From: Myxacorys almedinensis A
GTDB taxonomy: Bacteria > Cyanobacteriota > Cyanobacteriia > Leptolyngbyales > Leptolyngbyaceae
Direction: 5' to 3'
Length of the DNA: 64,000 nt
NCBI RefSeq assembly: GCF_010091945.1
Contig: NZ_WVIE01000011.1
Coordinates: forward strand, 62,001 to 126,000
The notes beneath the pieces were generated by a model, which saw only the letters and a list, made by a program, of their open reading frames with translations, was not told where the DNA came from and did no database searches. Position 1 is the first letter of the stretch; the number at the start of each line of letters is the position of its first letter. The translations under genes and the position numbers were made by a program. Positions 16,451-25,677 of this stretch are shown here, piece after piece.

Positions 16451-18472
16451 ATGAACACTTTTTTGAAGTGGGTGCATCAGGTGAGAAATAATCATTTCTT
16501 TCTCATCGATACAACCATTCTGCTGGGAGTACCGCTCTTAGCTCTAGCTATTCGATCTGATAATTGGGCTGCCTTTACAGCATATTTCCCTAGTATACTA
16601 GCTGTGATTCCTATATTTTTAGGAATCAAGTTAGCACTGTTATATTTTCTTAAATTCTATCGATGCTACTGGCGCTACGCGAGCATCGATGAATTAGTGA
16701 TGGTACTGAAATTTGCAGTGATCACTTTTGCACTAGAAAGCCTAGTACTGGAGATTTTTAATCATTCTGTTGACACCTACAACTTTCCGCGATCGCTACC
16801 CTTGTTAGATGGGTTACTGAGTTCAACTCTTATTGGTGGGGTACGGTTTAGTATTTGCGTAATGGAGCGTTTTCACCAACAATCAAGGCGTTCAAATGGC
16901 GATTCTACCTTAATTATTGGGGCGGGTAGTGCGGGCATTTCCCTCGTGAAAGACATCCAACGCAATCAGAATTGGGGCGGTTGCCCAGTGGCATTTATCG
17001 ACGATGCGCCAGAGAAGTGGAATCTTTGTATTCGAGGCATTCCAGTCATAGGAGATCGTCATAAAATTCCGGAAGCCGTCCGCTCCTTAGACATTCGTAA
17101 AATTGTGATTGCAATGCCAACTGCACCTGGAAGTGCAATTCGAGAAATCTCTGCAATTTGTCGAACAACAGGGGTTTCAACCAGCACCTTACCCGGCATT
17201 CACGAGATGTTAAATGGTCAGGTTCGAGTCGATAGTCTGCGTGAAATCCAAATTGAAGATTTGCTACGGCGAGAATCGATTCAAACTAACCTGAATCAAG
17301 TGGTCAGATTGCTTGAGGGAAAGCGCGTTTTAGTAACGGGCGCAGGTGGCTCAATTGGGAGCGAACTTTGCCGCCAAATTCTCAAGTGTCATCCCGCAGA
17401 GATAGTGCTTTTGGGAAAAGGCGAAAATTCTATCTTCCAAATTCAAGAGGAGCTAGAGCGGGTAGTTAAAACCCTGTATGACGCAGATGCTACTCAGAAT
17501 GGTGTTCCTCAGGTCACCGTTTTCATTTCTGATATTCGCACACCTAGCCGCTTGGAGTATGCCTTTGAGCAGTTTAGACCTGACATTATATTCCATGCTG
17601 CGGCTCATAAACATGTACCCCTCATGGAGTTAAATGCGCCTGAAGCCGTTACTAGCAATGTCTTGGGAACTAAGAACTTGCTCGACATGGCACTGCGATA
17701 TAACGTTGAACACTTCGTGATGATTTCAACGGATAAAGTGGTGAATCCCTGTAGCGTCATGGGAGCCAGTAAGCGAGTTGCTGAAATGTTAGTGTTGCAA
17801 GCGGCTCGAACGAGCGGTAAGCCCTATGTTGCAGTCCGTTTTGGTAATGTTTTAGGGAGCCGAGGAAGCGTGATTCCAACGTTCAAGCAACAGATTGCCA
17901 GTGGAGGCCCCCTCACCATTACCCATCCCGAAATTCGACGCTATTTTATGACGATTCCAGAGGCAGTGCAGTTGGTGTTACAGGCTTCAATTCTGGGAAT
18001 TGGTGGCGAAGTACTCATGCTAGATATGGGAGAGCCAATCAAAATTGTGGATTTGGCTGAAGATCTGATCCGCCTGTCTGGGTGTGAGGTGGGCAAAGAT
18101 ATTGACATTGTGTTCACAGGCTTGCGCCCCGGAGAAAAACTGTTTGAGGAATTGTTTATTCCCGGTGAAAAGTATGAGCGAACAAAGCACCACAAAATTC
18201 TGATTGTTCGCAATGCGAGTTGTAGTCTTCCTAGCAACTTAATGCCTACAGTTGAGGTGCTCCGTGAAGCAGCCGCTAAAAACGACTCTGCCTCAATTCT
18301 CTTTCTGTTAGAGCAAATTGTGTTAGGTTACACGCCTGACTATTCCTATGCTCCCATCCAACCCTGTGGTTCAGGGGAGTTAGAACAAAATACCAGGCTG
18401 CCCGATTTTCCTAAGAGCGAACAGAAGCACATCTATCCACCGGTTTTGAGCCTAGGGCAACGTCCTCAATGA
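16451..18472 (+). CDS. Membrane-bound nucleotide-sugar 4,6-dehydratase (CapD/WbpM/PglF family)
   Basis: 673-aa enzyme with four N-terminal membrane helices (within residues about 15-135), a CoA-binding-like Rossmann domain (LIIGAGSAGISLVKDI), and the short-chain dehydrogenase domain starting at VLVTGAGGSIGSELC. The catalytic region reads MISTDKVVNPCSVMGASKR, where the usual Tyr of the SDR YxxxK triad is replaced by Met, as is normal in CapD/FlaA1-type 4,6-dehydratases. Such enzymes convert UDP-GlcNAc to the 4-keto-6-deoxy sugar. The DegT aminotransferase at 37.5 kb would add the 4-amino group. It is the first plus-strand gene of the EPS locus. ATG at 16451 is preferred over the adjoining GTG. 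Confidence 0.92.
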   Translation: MNTFLKWVHQVRNNHFFLIDTTILLGVPLLALAIRSDNWAAFTAYFPSILAVIPIFLGIKLALLYFLKFYRCYWRYASIDELVMVLKFAVITFALESLVLEIFNHSVDTYNFPRSLPLLDGLLSSTLIGGVRFSICVMERFHQQSRRSNGDSTLIIGAGSAGISLVKDIQRNQNWGGCPVAFIDDAPEKWNLCIRGIPVIGDRHKIPEAVRSLDIRKIVIAMPTAPGSAIREISAICRTTGVSTSTLPGIHEMLNGQVRVDSLREIQIEDLLRRESIQTNLNQVVRLLEGKRVLVTGAGGSIGSELCRQILKCHPAEIVLLGKGENSIFQIQEELERVVKTLYDADATQNGVPQVTVFISDIRTPSRLEYAFEQFRPDIIFHAAAHKHVPLMELNAPEAVTSNVLGTKNLLDMALRYNVEHFVMISTDKVVNPCSVMGASKRVAEMLVLQAARTSGKPYVAVRFGNVLGSRGSVIPTFKQQIASGGPLTITHPEIRRYFMTIPEAVQLVLQASILGIGGEVLMLDMGEPIKIVDLAEDLIRLSGCEVGKDIDIVFTGLRPGEKLFEELFIPGEKYERTKHHKILIVRNASCSLPSNLMPTVEVLREAAAKNDSASILFLLEQIVLGYTPDYSYAPIQPCGSGELEQNTRLPDFPKSEQKHIYPPVLSLGQRPQ

Positions 18473-18634
18473 ATCGCAGAGGTGTGCAGGCGGCTACGCA
18501 GGTAACTCTTTTGTTAACTGAGCGTCTCCGACCTTGCTTAAAAAGCCAGTTCTGATGGCTAAACAAGGTACGAAGCTTTAAAAATATCTCTTTTTGCTAA
18601 GAACATTCCTTTAGGTCATTGAGTGGGACATGGT

Positions 18635-20008
18635 ATGAAAGCTGGACAATTGCAAGCCTTATTGAAGACCTGGAAGCAGTTAACTAGCGGTTCCATCAAT
18701 CGCCAAATTTTGGGCGCTGCGATCGCAGTTGGTTCAGCAACCGCGATGGTTAAACTTCTTGCGTTCGCTAAAGAAGCGATCGTCGCTTGGAGGTTTGGAA
18801 CAGGCGACGCGATCGATGCCTTTCTGATTGCGTTTCTAGTCCCTTCTTTTATAATCAGTGTGGTGGCTGAATCCTTGAATGCATCGCTGATCCCAACTTA
18901 TATTCAAGTGCGTGAACAAGAAGGGATTGAAGCTGCAAAAAAGTTATTTTCTGGATCAACAGTTTGGGGGATTGGGCTACTTGGCATCACAACTCTACTG
19001 ATGGTGATCACGGCTCCAATCTATTTGTCCTGGATCGCAAACGGATTTCATAGTGAAAAGCTAAAGCTAACCTTGCATTTACTCTGGGCGATCGCACCAA
19101 CTGTGCTCATAAGCGGCATCGTCACCCTTTGGAGCGCAGTTTTGAATGCAGGAGAACGCTTTGTCTTAACGGCTCTTTGCCCTATGACAATTCCAGCTAT
19201 CACTATTCTATTGCTCCTGGCATTCCCTGCTTGGGGCGCGTTCGCTTTAGCATCTGGACTCGTCTTAGGCTCAGGATTACAGTTAGTTTTTTTAGGAGTA
19301 GCGCTACATCGACAAGGCATTTCTCTTTATCCACGATGGTATGGCTTTGACACCCATCTGCGCCAAGTTGCAGGTCAATATGCCCCAATGATTGCAGGAG
19401 CACTGTTGATTTGTAGCACTAGTTTTGTGGATCAATCGATGGCTGCCATCTTGTCCCCTGGCAGCGTGGCAGCATTGAACTACGGTAATCGAGCTATTTC
19501 ATTTGCCATTAGTCTCGCCGCGACAGCACTGAGTACCGCAGTGATTCCCTTTTTCTCAAAAATGGTTGCCTATGAAGATTGGATAGAGGTGCATCGTACC
19601 TTAAAGCGCTATCTCTGGCTGATCTTTGCTATCACTGTCCCTGCGACCGGGTTGCTGATGCTCTTTTCTGAACCCGTCGTGCAACTCCTGTTTCAACGGG
19701 GCGCTTTTCAGGCAAGCGATACGCATCTCGTGGCTCAGATTCAAACGTGTTTTGCCGTCCAAATCCCGTTCTACATTGCCAATATTGTTGTGGTCAGGCT
19801 CCTATCATCGATGCGGCTCAATCACATTCTCATGTGGGCATCTGGTTTTGATTTGCTGATTAATACCACGCTCAATTATCTCTTTATGCAATGGATCGGC
19901 ATTAAAGGAATCGCGCTATCCACCAGTTTTGTGTACGTTTTCACATTTTTCTATTCATTCTTTGCAGTTAAGAGAAACTTGAGGCGACTGGCACCGGCTC
20001 CTTCATAA
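18635..20008 (+). CDS. MurJ/MviN-family lipid-linked oligosaccharide flippase
   Basis: About 457 aa, with roughly 12-14 hydrophobic helices spread evenly through the chain, an N-terminal LLAFAKEAIVAWRFGTGD typical of the MurJ/MOP superfamily, and conserved LVPSFIISVVAESLNASLIPTY. MurJ flips lipid II. Here the location between a CapD dehydratase and glycosyltransferases suggests a dedicated exopolysaccharide repeat-unit flippase replacing a classical Wzx (inference). It is shorter than housekeeping MurJ (about 510-530 aa). GTG at 18623 is an alternative start. Confidence 0.85.
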   Translation: MKAGQLQALLKTWKQLTSGSINRQILGAAIAVGSATAMVKLLAFAKEAIVAWRFGTGDAIDAFLIAFLVPSFIISVVAESLNASLIPTYIQVREQEGIEAAKKLFSGSTVWGIGLLGITTLLMVITAPIYLSWIANGFHSEKLKLTLHLLWAIAPTVLISGIVTLWSAVLNAGERFVLTALCPMTIPAITILLLLAFPAWGAFALASGLVLGSGLQLVFLGVALHRQGISLYPRWYGFDTHLRQVAGQYAPMIAGALLICSTSFVDQSMAAILSPGSVAALNYGNRAISFAISLAATALSTAVIPFFSKMVAYEDWIEVHRTLKRYLWLIFAITVPATGLLMLFSEPVVQLLFQRGAFQASDTHLVAQIQTCFAVQIPFYIANIVVVRLLSSMRLNHILMWASGFDLLINTTLNYLFMQWIGIKGIALSTSFVYVFTFFYSFFAVKRNLRRLAPAPS

Positions 20009-20083
20009 GACTTAGTACCCTTTTTTGGTTTAGTTACCTTTCTGATTTAGTACCTCTCTTTGATGTTTATGGAATGTAAGGCA

Positions 20084-21226
20084 ATGCAAGTAACGTTTGT
20101 CATCCATGCTGTGACTTCCGGTGGTGCAGAGCGGGTGATGTCTATCCTGGCAAATGCTTGGGCAGCGAAAGGATGGTCAATCACCCTTTTGACGTTTGAT
20201 GATGGTTCAGCCCCCCCCTTTTACCCGATCAATCCTCAGGTTAAGCACATTCCTCTAGGCGTTCTAGGGTCATCGTCTAACCTACTGGCTGCCACCCGCC
20301 ACAACATCAAGCGAATTCGCACGTTGAGGTCGGCGATCCGTGCTAGTCAGCCAGATATTATTGTTAGCTTTCTCGATACAACCAATGTTTTAACGCTATT
20401 AGCAACCCAGCAATTAGGCATTCCGGTGATTGTGAATGAACAAATTCATCCAGCCATGTGGTCGATCGGCAGAATCTGGGAATGGCTACGCCAGTGGAGC
20501 TATCCCAACGCTAGTCAAGTGGTTGCAGTCACTGAACGGGCGCTCAGCTATTTTTCACCTCAAGTTCAGGCTCGTGGTTGTGTGATACCCAATCCCGCCT
20601 TAGCGGTGGAATCAAGTGAACAGCCGCTCACCCCATACTTGGCTAAACCATCACTGATTGCCATGGGGCGGTTGGATGGGCAGAAAGGATTTGATCTCCT
20701 GCTTGCCGCGTTTGCCCAACTGAAGGATCGCCATCCTGAATGGACACTGACTATCTTGGGAGAAGGAGCATTGCGAGCAGAGCTAGAGTCCCTGCGGGAG
20801 CAATTGGAATTGAGCGATCGCGTCCACTTTTTGGGGGTCGTGAATAACCCGAACGACTTTTTGAAACAGGCAGACATTTTTGTGATGTCCTCCCGGTTTG
20901 AGGGATTTCCCAATGCCCTATGTGAAGCCATGGCGTGTGGGCTAGCCGTGATCTCAGCCGACTGTCCGAGTGGACCGAGCGAGATTATTCGTCACGGAGT
21001 TGATGGCCTCTTGGTGCCGACTGAAAATGTATCAGCATTAGCTGGAGCGATGGAACGATTAATGTCTGATACAGAGGAACGCAATCGGCTCGCTTCGCAT
21101 GCACCAGAAGTTACTGAACGATTCAGTCTAGAAAAAATAATAGAAATGTGGGAGAACTTATTAGCGAAAGTGATTCAAAAAAGAACTAACCAATACGTCA
21201 CTAAAGTTAGTCTGAGCCAAGGTTAA
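20084..21226 (+). CDS. Glycosyltransferase family 4 (1)
   Basis: 380-aa GT-B fold retaining glycosyltransferase. The N-terminal Rossmann domain has HAVTSGGAERVMSILANAW, the nucleotide-sugar side has AMGRLDGQKGFDLLLAAFA, and the E-x7-E motif is EGFPNALCEAMACG. It presumably adds one sugar to the undecaprenyl-linked EPS repeat unit on the cytoplasmic face. The ATG at 20084 gives the typical MQVTFVIH start; the upstream in-frame codons from 20060 have no ribosome site. Donor and acceptor cannot be read from the sequence. Confidence 0.9.
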   Translation: MQVTFVIHAVTSGGAERVMSILANAWAAKGWSITLLTFDDGSAPPFYPINPQVKHIPLGVLGSSSNLLAATRHNIKRIRTLRSAIRASQPDIIVSFLDTTNVLTLLATQQLGIPVIVNEQIHPAMWSIGRIWEWLRQWSYPNASQVVAVTERALSYFSPQVQARGCVIPNPALAVESSEQPLTPYLAKPSLIAMGRLDGQKGFDLLLAAFAQLKDRHPEWTLTILGEGALRAELESLREQLELSDRVHFLGVVNNPNDFLKQADIFVMSSRFEGFPNALCEAMACGLAVISADCPSGPSEIIRHGVDGLLVPTENVSALAGAMERLMSDTEERNRLASHAPEVTERFSLEKIIEMWENLLAKVIQKRTNQYVTKVSLSQG

Positions 21227-21274
21227 GACAACGTAAGTAAAGCAAAAATATCACCTGATACTGAAGGAGCAATC

Positions 21275-22093
21275 ATGGCAACAAGTTATGAGCTGAAAGT
21301 GAAACAAGGCGAACGCTTTCAGTTTGGTGAAAACTGGCGGCACTTTTTGTCAGTTCTCAATGATGAACGCATTGCAGAAGCCGAGAATTCTCTCAAACAG
21401 ATGCTAGAGCTAGAGGATTTGCAGGGTAAATGCTTTCTAGATATTGGCTCTGGGAGTGGTTTATTTTCTCTGGTCGCCCGTCGCCTTGGAGCTAGTGTGT
21501 ATTCTTTTGATTACGACCCTAGCTCAGTTGAATGTACAAAGAAATTGAAACAGCAATATTTTCCTAATGATTCTAGCTGGAAGATTGAAGAAGGATCAAT
21601 TTTAGATGCCGAGTATTTAAAGTCTCTAGGATCATTTGATGTTGTTTACTCCTGGGGTGTACTTCACCACACTGGATCGATGTGGCAGGCGTTAGCAAAT
21701 ACAAGTGAGTTGGTTGCCAAAAACGGGAAATTATTTGTTGCCATCTACCATGACGAGGGCAGAGCAAGCCATTACTGGAGAGCAATCAAGCGAACTTACA
21801 CAAAGCTGCCCAAGGGATTGAAGTTTTTGGTTTTGTTTCCTGCTTTTATTCGTCTTTGGGGACCGACGACGGTGCGGGATTTTGTTCGAGGAAGACCCTT
21901 TTACACCTGGAAGAACTATTCAATAGGACGCGGGATGTCTCCTTGGCGGGATGTCGTTGATTGGGTGGGTGGATATCCCTATGAAGTTGCCAAGCCAGAA
22001 GAGATCTTTGACTTCTACCGGCAACGAAAATTTGCATTATCAAAGTTAAAAACTGGCGGCGGATGTAATGAGTTTGTTTTTGAGAAACTATAA
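21275..22093 (+). CDS. Class I SAM-dependent methyltransferase (1)
   Basis: 272 aa. Motif I CFLDIGSGSGLFSL, motif II YSFDYDPSSV, and the post-motif region FDVVYSWGVLHHTGSMW, which is typical of UbiE/Coq5-like small-molecule methyltransferases. A well-spaced AAGGAG lies six bases before the ATG. It sits in the EPS operon between two glycosyltransferases, so a glycan O- or N-methylation is plausible; the substrate is not determined. The C-terminal third contains an Arg/Trp-rich segment (GRGMSPWRDVVDWVGGYPYE) that seems special to sugar-cluster members. Confidence 0.87.
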   Translation: MATSYELKVKQGERFQFGENWRHFLSVLNDERIAEAENSLKQMLELEDLQGKCFLDIGSGSGLFSLVARRLGASVYSFDYDPSSVECTKKLKQQYFPNDSSWKIEEGSILDAEYLKSLGSFDVVYSWGVLHHTGSMWQALANTSELVAKNGKLFVAIYHDEGRASHYWRAIKRTYTKLPKGLKFLVLFPAFIRLWGPTTVRDFVRGRPFYTWKNYSIGRGMSPWRDVVDWVGGYPYEVAKPEEIFDFYRQRKFALSKLKTGGGCNEFVFEKL

Positions 22094-22098
22094 AAGCA

Positions 22099-23244
22099 AT
22101 GAATAAGAAGATTGCATTTCTCATTCGGGATCTAAATTATGGAGGGGCGCAAAGACAGTTGGTCACGCTCGCAAAAGGGTTCGCCCAACGAGGGTTAGAG
22201 GTCACGGTCTTCTATTTTTATGCTGATGGTCCTTTAGCAAAGGATTTGCAAGAGAGCCAGATACCCGCCATCTGTTTGGAAAAGCAAGGACGGTGGCATT
22301 TATTCAGTTTCTTCTGGCGGCTGATTAGAAATTTGAGATCTATTCGTCCTGATGTTTTACATGCCTATCTTGGCGAGTCAAATCTGATGGCTCTTTTCCT
22401 CAAACCTCTCTTTCCGACCACTCAAATTGTTTGGGGAATCCGTGAGTCCAACACCGATCCAGATCTTTACGGTTGGGTCGGGCGTCTACTGTCTCAGTTA
22501 GAGTGCCGTCTCTCCCGCTTCGCAGACTTGATCATTGTGAACTCTCAAGCCGGGCAGACGTATCACGTTACTCAGGGGTATGCGGCTGACAAAATGGTTG
22601 TGATTCCGAATGGAATTGATATCGATCGATTTCAGCCGAATCCAAGCTTGGGAACCGCATTCCGAGAAAAGTGGAACATTCCCCAGGACACCATTTTGAT
22701 TGGCTTAGTCGGTCGGCTAGCTCCCATGAAAGACCATCCTACTTTTCTTCAAGCCGCATCACTCTTGCACCAAGAACAGCAAGATGTGCGCTTTGTCTGT
22801 ATTGGAACTGGACCAGAAGAGTATGCTCAAGAACTCTATCAACTGACAGATGAGCTAGGTCTTTCTGAAACGGTGATTTGGACAGGGGGACAAGCAGATA
22901 TGCCCACTGCCTACAATGCTCTGAACATCGCGGTTTCTTCTTCTTGTTACGGTGAGGGCTTCGCCAATGCGATCGGGGAAGCCATGGCGTGCGGAGTGCC
23001 CTGCATTGTAACTGATGTGGGGGATTCAGCTTGGCTGGTGGGGAACAGCGCGATCGTGGTGCCGCTTCAAGATCCAGAAGCACTGAAAACAGCAATGGTC
23101 GATCTGATCGAAAAAATTAATCGACACGAATGCAGTTTTGCACCCATTCGACACCGAATTGTCACTCAGTTTTCAGTTCCTCAATTAGTTCAAAACACGG
23201 AAAACGTTCTTCTGAATCTGTCCCATGCTACAAGCAGCTACTAA
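22099..23244 (+). CDS. Glycosyltransferase family 4 (2)
   Basis: 381-aa GT4 enzyme beginning FLIRDLNYGGAQRQLVTLA, with VIPNGIDIDRF at the domain junction, GLVGRLAPMKDHPTFLQA as the donor-side strand, and E-x7-E as EGFANAIGEAMACG. It starts 5 bp after the methyltransferase stop and overlaps the next gene by 20 bp, so it is within a translationally coupled operon. It likely builds the EPS repeat unit. It resembles the GT at 24.5 kb in organisation (GGAxxxL start, KDHxxF), suggesting an old duplication. Confidence 0.9.
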   Translation: MNKKIAFLIRDLNYGGAQRQLVTLAKGFAQRGLEVTVFYFYADGPLAKDLQESQIPAICLEKQGRWHLFSFFWRLIRNLRSIRPDVLHAYLGESNLMALFLKPLFPTTQIVWGIRESNTDPDLYGWVGRLLSQLECRLSRFADLIIVNSQAGQTYHVTQGYAADKMVVIPNGIDIDRFQPNPSLGTAFREKWNIPQDTILIGLVGRLAPMKDHPTFLQAASLLHQEQQDVRFVCIGTGPEEYAQELYQLTDELGLSETVIWTGGQADMPTAYNALNIAVSSSCYGEGFANAIGEAMACGVPCIVTDVGDSAWLVGNSAIVVPLQDPEALKTAMVDLIEKINRHECSFAPIRHRIVTQFSVPQLVQNTENVLLNLSHATSSY

Positions 23245-24484
23245 GAAAGTAAATTTATTGCTGATTTACCAATGCGTCCTAGCGATAGGTGCAGTATTGG
23301 TGTTTTTCACCAATGTCGATCAGTTCTCCTTCATGGCAGGAATGAGTCCGGCTCCTACTTATGTCATCCTGGCGTTTTGTGTTGCAGCGATACCCATATT
23401 GTTGTTCTCACTTGGAAAACTTATTTACTTCTCTCATTTAGTTATTCTTTGGGCTGTTTGTTTTCTCACACTTTCAATGTTTTCATTCGCGTTATCTCCG
23501 TTTTCCGAACTAGCCCGCGAGGAAATTAATCGGCGAGTATTAGCAATTATTTTCATTTTATTAATGCTGATTCTGTTTTCTGGATCACATCTTGTTCAAC
23601 TCTGGGCTAGGCGTGCAGTTTTTATTACTGTAATCATCAATATTATTAATATTGTTTTGGAACTGTTCAATCCATTATTATTTGCAGTGATAGACTTTTC
23701 AGATCGTCCGCCTGATGCCGTGCGATATGCCGATCGTCCAGCCGGGTTATATATCGATCCCAACAAAGCAGCTTTTGCATTAACGCTCGGCATGGTGTTT
23801 TGTACAACTCTACTGCCCCAAAAGTATCGCGTCCCGTTTGTATTGCTCATTGGACTTGCTATCTTTCTGACCTTCTCTAGAGGAGCAGTGCTTTGCTGGT
23901 TGATTCTCTTAGTCATCTTTAGCCTGACAGGGGTGATTTCCAAACAGAAAATACTTTACTGGATCATAGGGCTTGTCGTGTTAGCGCTAGTACTGAGTTT
24001 CTCAGGCGGGTTTGATCTCAGTCAGTTGCGTCACAGTGGATTGCTGACTGACGACATGATGGGGCGATTGGAATGGTTTCAAGATCCCTTTGCTAAGGAA
24101 GGTTCGGCTGACTCTCGTAAGGAAGTTGCGGCTCTGGCGTTTCGGATGTTTCTTGAGCATCCAATTCTGGGCAATGGGATTGGTTCAACCCGTGCTCTTA
24201 GTGTTGGTATTTCTACCCACAACATGTACTTATACTATATGGCTGATCATGGAATTCTAGGAGCGTTACTAGTCCCTGGATTGATTTTTACTACCGTTTG
24301 GAATGTCTGCGGCAACCGTAAGTTTTTTGGGATATCGTTTTTGATTTTAGTGTCTTCATGGTGTCTATTTAGCCATACCGTTTTGGAGGATCGTTTCATT
24401 CTCACTAGTTTTGCACTAATGGCAGCAATGACAGCAACTAGCCAACAAGAACAACAGATGTATTTGGTGAAACAGAGATCATGA
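23225..24484 (+). CDS. O-antigen ligase/Wzy-like polymerase
   Basis: 419-aa polytopic protein with about ten or eleven membrane helices and one larger periplasmic loop at about residues 260-330 that holds FRMFLEHPILGNGIGSTRAL and STHNMYLYYMADHGI. That is the pattern of the Wzy_C/O-antigen ligase family (conserved HPxxGxGxG and HN). It probably polymerises repeat units in the periplasm in concert with the Wzc-type chain-length regulator. It overlaps its neighbours on both sides (20 bp, and ATGA with the next GT). Confidence 0.85.
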   Translation: MLQAATKKVNLLLIYQCVLAIGAVLVFFTNVDQFSFMAGMSPAPTYVILAFCVAAIPILLFSLGKLIYFSHLVILWAVCFLTLSMFSFALSPFSELAREEINRRVLAIIFILLMLILFSGSHLVQLWARRAVFITVIINIINIVLELFNPLLFAVIDFSDRPPDAVRYADRPAGLYIDPNKAAFALTLGMVFCTTLLPQKYRVPFVLLIGLAIFLTFSRGAVLCWLILLVIFSLTGVISKQKILYWIIGLVVLALVLSFSGGFDLSQLRHSGLLTDDMMGRLEWFQDPFAKEGSADSRKEVAALAFRMFLEHPILGNGIGSTRALSVGISTHNMYLYYMADHGILGALLVPGLIFTTVWNVCGNRKFFGISFLILVSSWCLFSHTVLEDRFILTSFALMAAMTATSQQEQQMYLVKQRS

Positions 24485-25671
24485 ACGTTGTCTATATCAT
24501 TACTGATCTCTTTGCAGGAGGGGCTGAAACGATGCTCTATAAGCTCCTGTCTAAGATGAACCGAGAGCAGTTCAGTCCAGTCGTTATTTCGTTGATGGAT
24601 CGGGGGACGTGGGGTGATTACATTGAATCTCTCGGAATTCCGGTTTACACCATTGGCATGACCCCAGGCAGCATCCCGACACCGGCTGCCCTCTGGCGCT
24701 TGCTTAGAACACTCCATCACCTAGAGCCTGACCTGATTCAAGGCTGGATGTATCACGGTAATCTAGCCGCTCAGATTGCCGGACTTGCTTTGCTGGGGAA
24801 AATTCCGGTGCTATGGAATGTTCAAAACTCCATCTATTCACTGACATTAGAGAAGCCTATGACAGCAGCCGTAATTCGAGCGAGTGCTTTGCTCTCTAAA
24901 CTTCCTAGCCAGATCGTCTATGTTTCTCGTCTTGCCAAGTCTCAGCATGAAGCCCTGGGATATTGCGAGAAGCCGGGTTGCATTGTTCCCAATGCAGCTG
25001 ATCCAGTGCAGTTCGTGCCCTCAGTTGCTGCCAGAACGAGCGTTCGAGCAGAGCTAAACCTGCCAGAGCACACGCTATTGATTGGGCTGATTTGTCGGTT
25101 CCACCCAATGAAAGATCATCGCAATTTTCTACACGCTGCTGCATTGCTACTACGAGATGAGCCAGATGCTCACTTTCTGCTCGTGGGGCATGAAGTGGAT
25201 TTAGAAAATGCTGTTTTGGTTCAGACTATTCAAGACCTGGGATTGGGCGATCGCGTTCATTTGCTGGGTGAGCGTCGAGATATTCCACGGCTTACGGCTG
25301 CTTTAGACATTGCTACGTCTGCGTCTGCCTATGGAGAAGCTTTTCCGATGATTTTAGGCGAGGCGATGGCAGCGGAAGTTCCGTGTGTGGCAACGGATGT
25401 GGGAGATGCTGGCTGGATTGTGGGGCATACCGGCAAAATCGTTCCTCCAAGCAATCCGTCTGCGATCGCTCATGCCTGGACAGAAATGATAGGGCTGGGT
25501 GCTGTGGGTCGAAAAGCCCTGGGAAAAGCAGCACGAGAACGAGTGCTGGAACAGTTTTCATTGGATGCAGTGGTGGCTCAATACGAGGCGTTGTATCAGA
25601 CCGTTCTGAGCCAAACGGGAGCAGGACTAGATGAGCCGAGACTCAATCAAAACCTTCAGCTAAGAGGTTGA
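24481..25671 (+). CDS. Glycosyltransferase family 4 (3)
   Basis: 396 aa, start VVYIITDLFAGGAETMLYKLL, VPNAADPVQF at the interdomain turn, LICRFHPMKDHRNFLHAAALL, and a nucleotide-binding E-x7-E region EAFPMILGEAMAAEVP. ATGA overlap with the Wzy-like gene upstream and a 6-bp gap to asnB downstream show operon membership. Retaining GT-B fold; sugar specificity unknown. Confidence 0.9.
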   Translation: MNVVYIITDLFAGGAETMLYKLLSKMNREQFSPVVISLMDRGTWGDYIESLGIPVYTIGMTPGSIPTPAALWRLLRTLHHLEPDLIQGWMYHGNLAAQIAGLALLGKIPVLWNVQNSIYSLTLEKPMTAAVIRASALLSKLPSQIVYVSRLAKSQHEALGYCEKPGCIVPNAADPVQFVPSVAARTSVRAELNLPEHTLLIGLICRFHPMKDHRNFLHAAALLLRDEPDAHFLLVGHEVDLENAVLVQTIQDLGLGDRVHLLGERRDIPRLTAALDIATSASAYGEAFPMILGEAMAAEVPCVATDVGDAGWIVGHTGKIVPPSNPSAIAHAWTEMIGLGAVGRKALGKAARERVLEQFSLDAVVAQYEALYQTVLSQTGAGLDEPRLNQNLQLRG

Positions 25672-25677
25672 GAACCC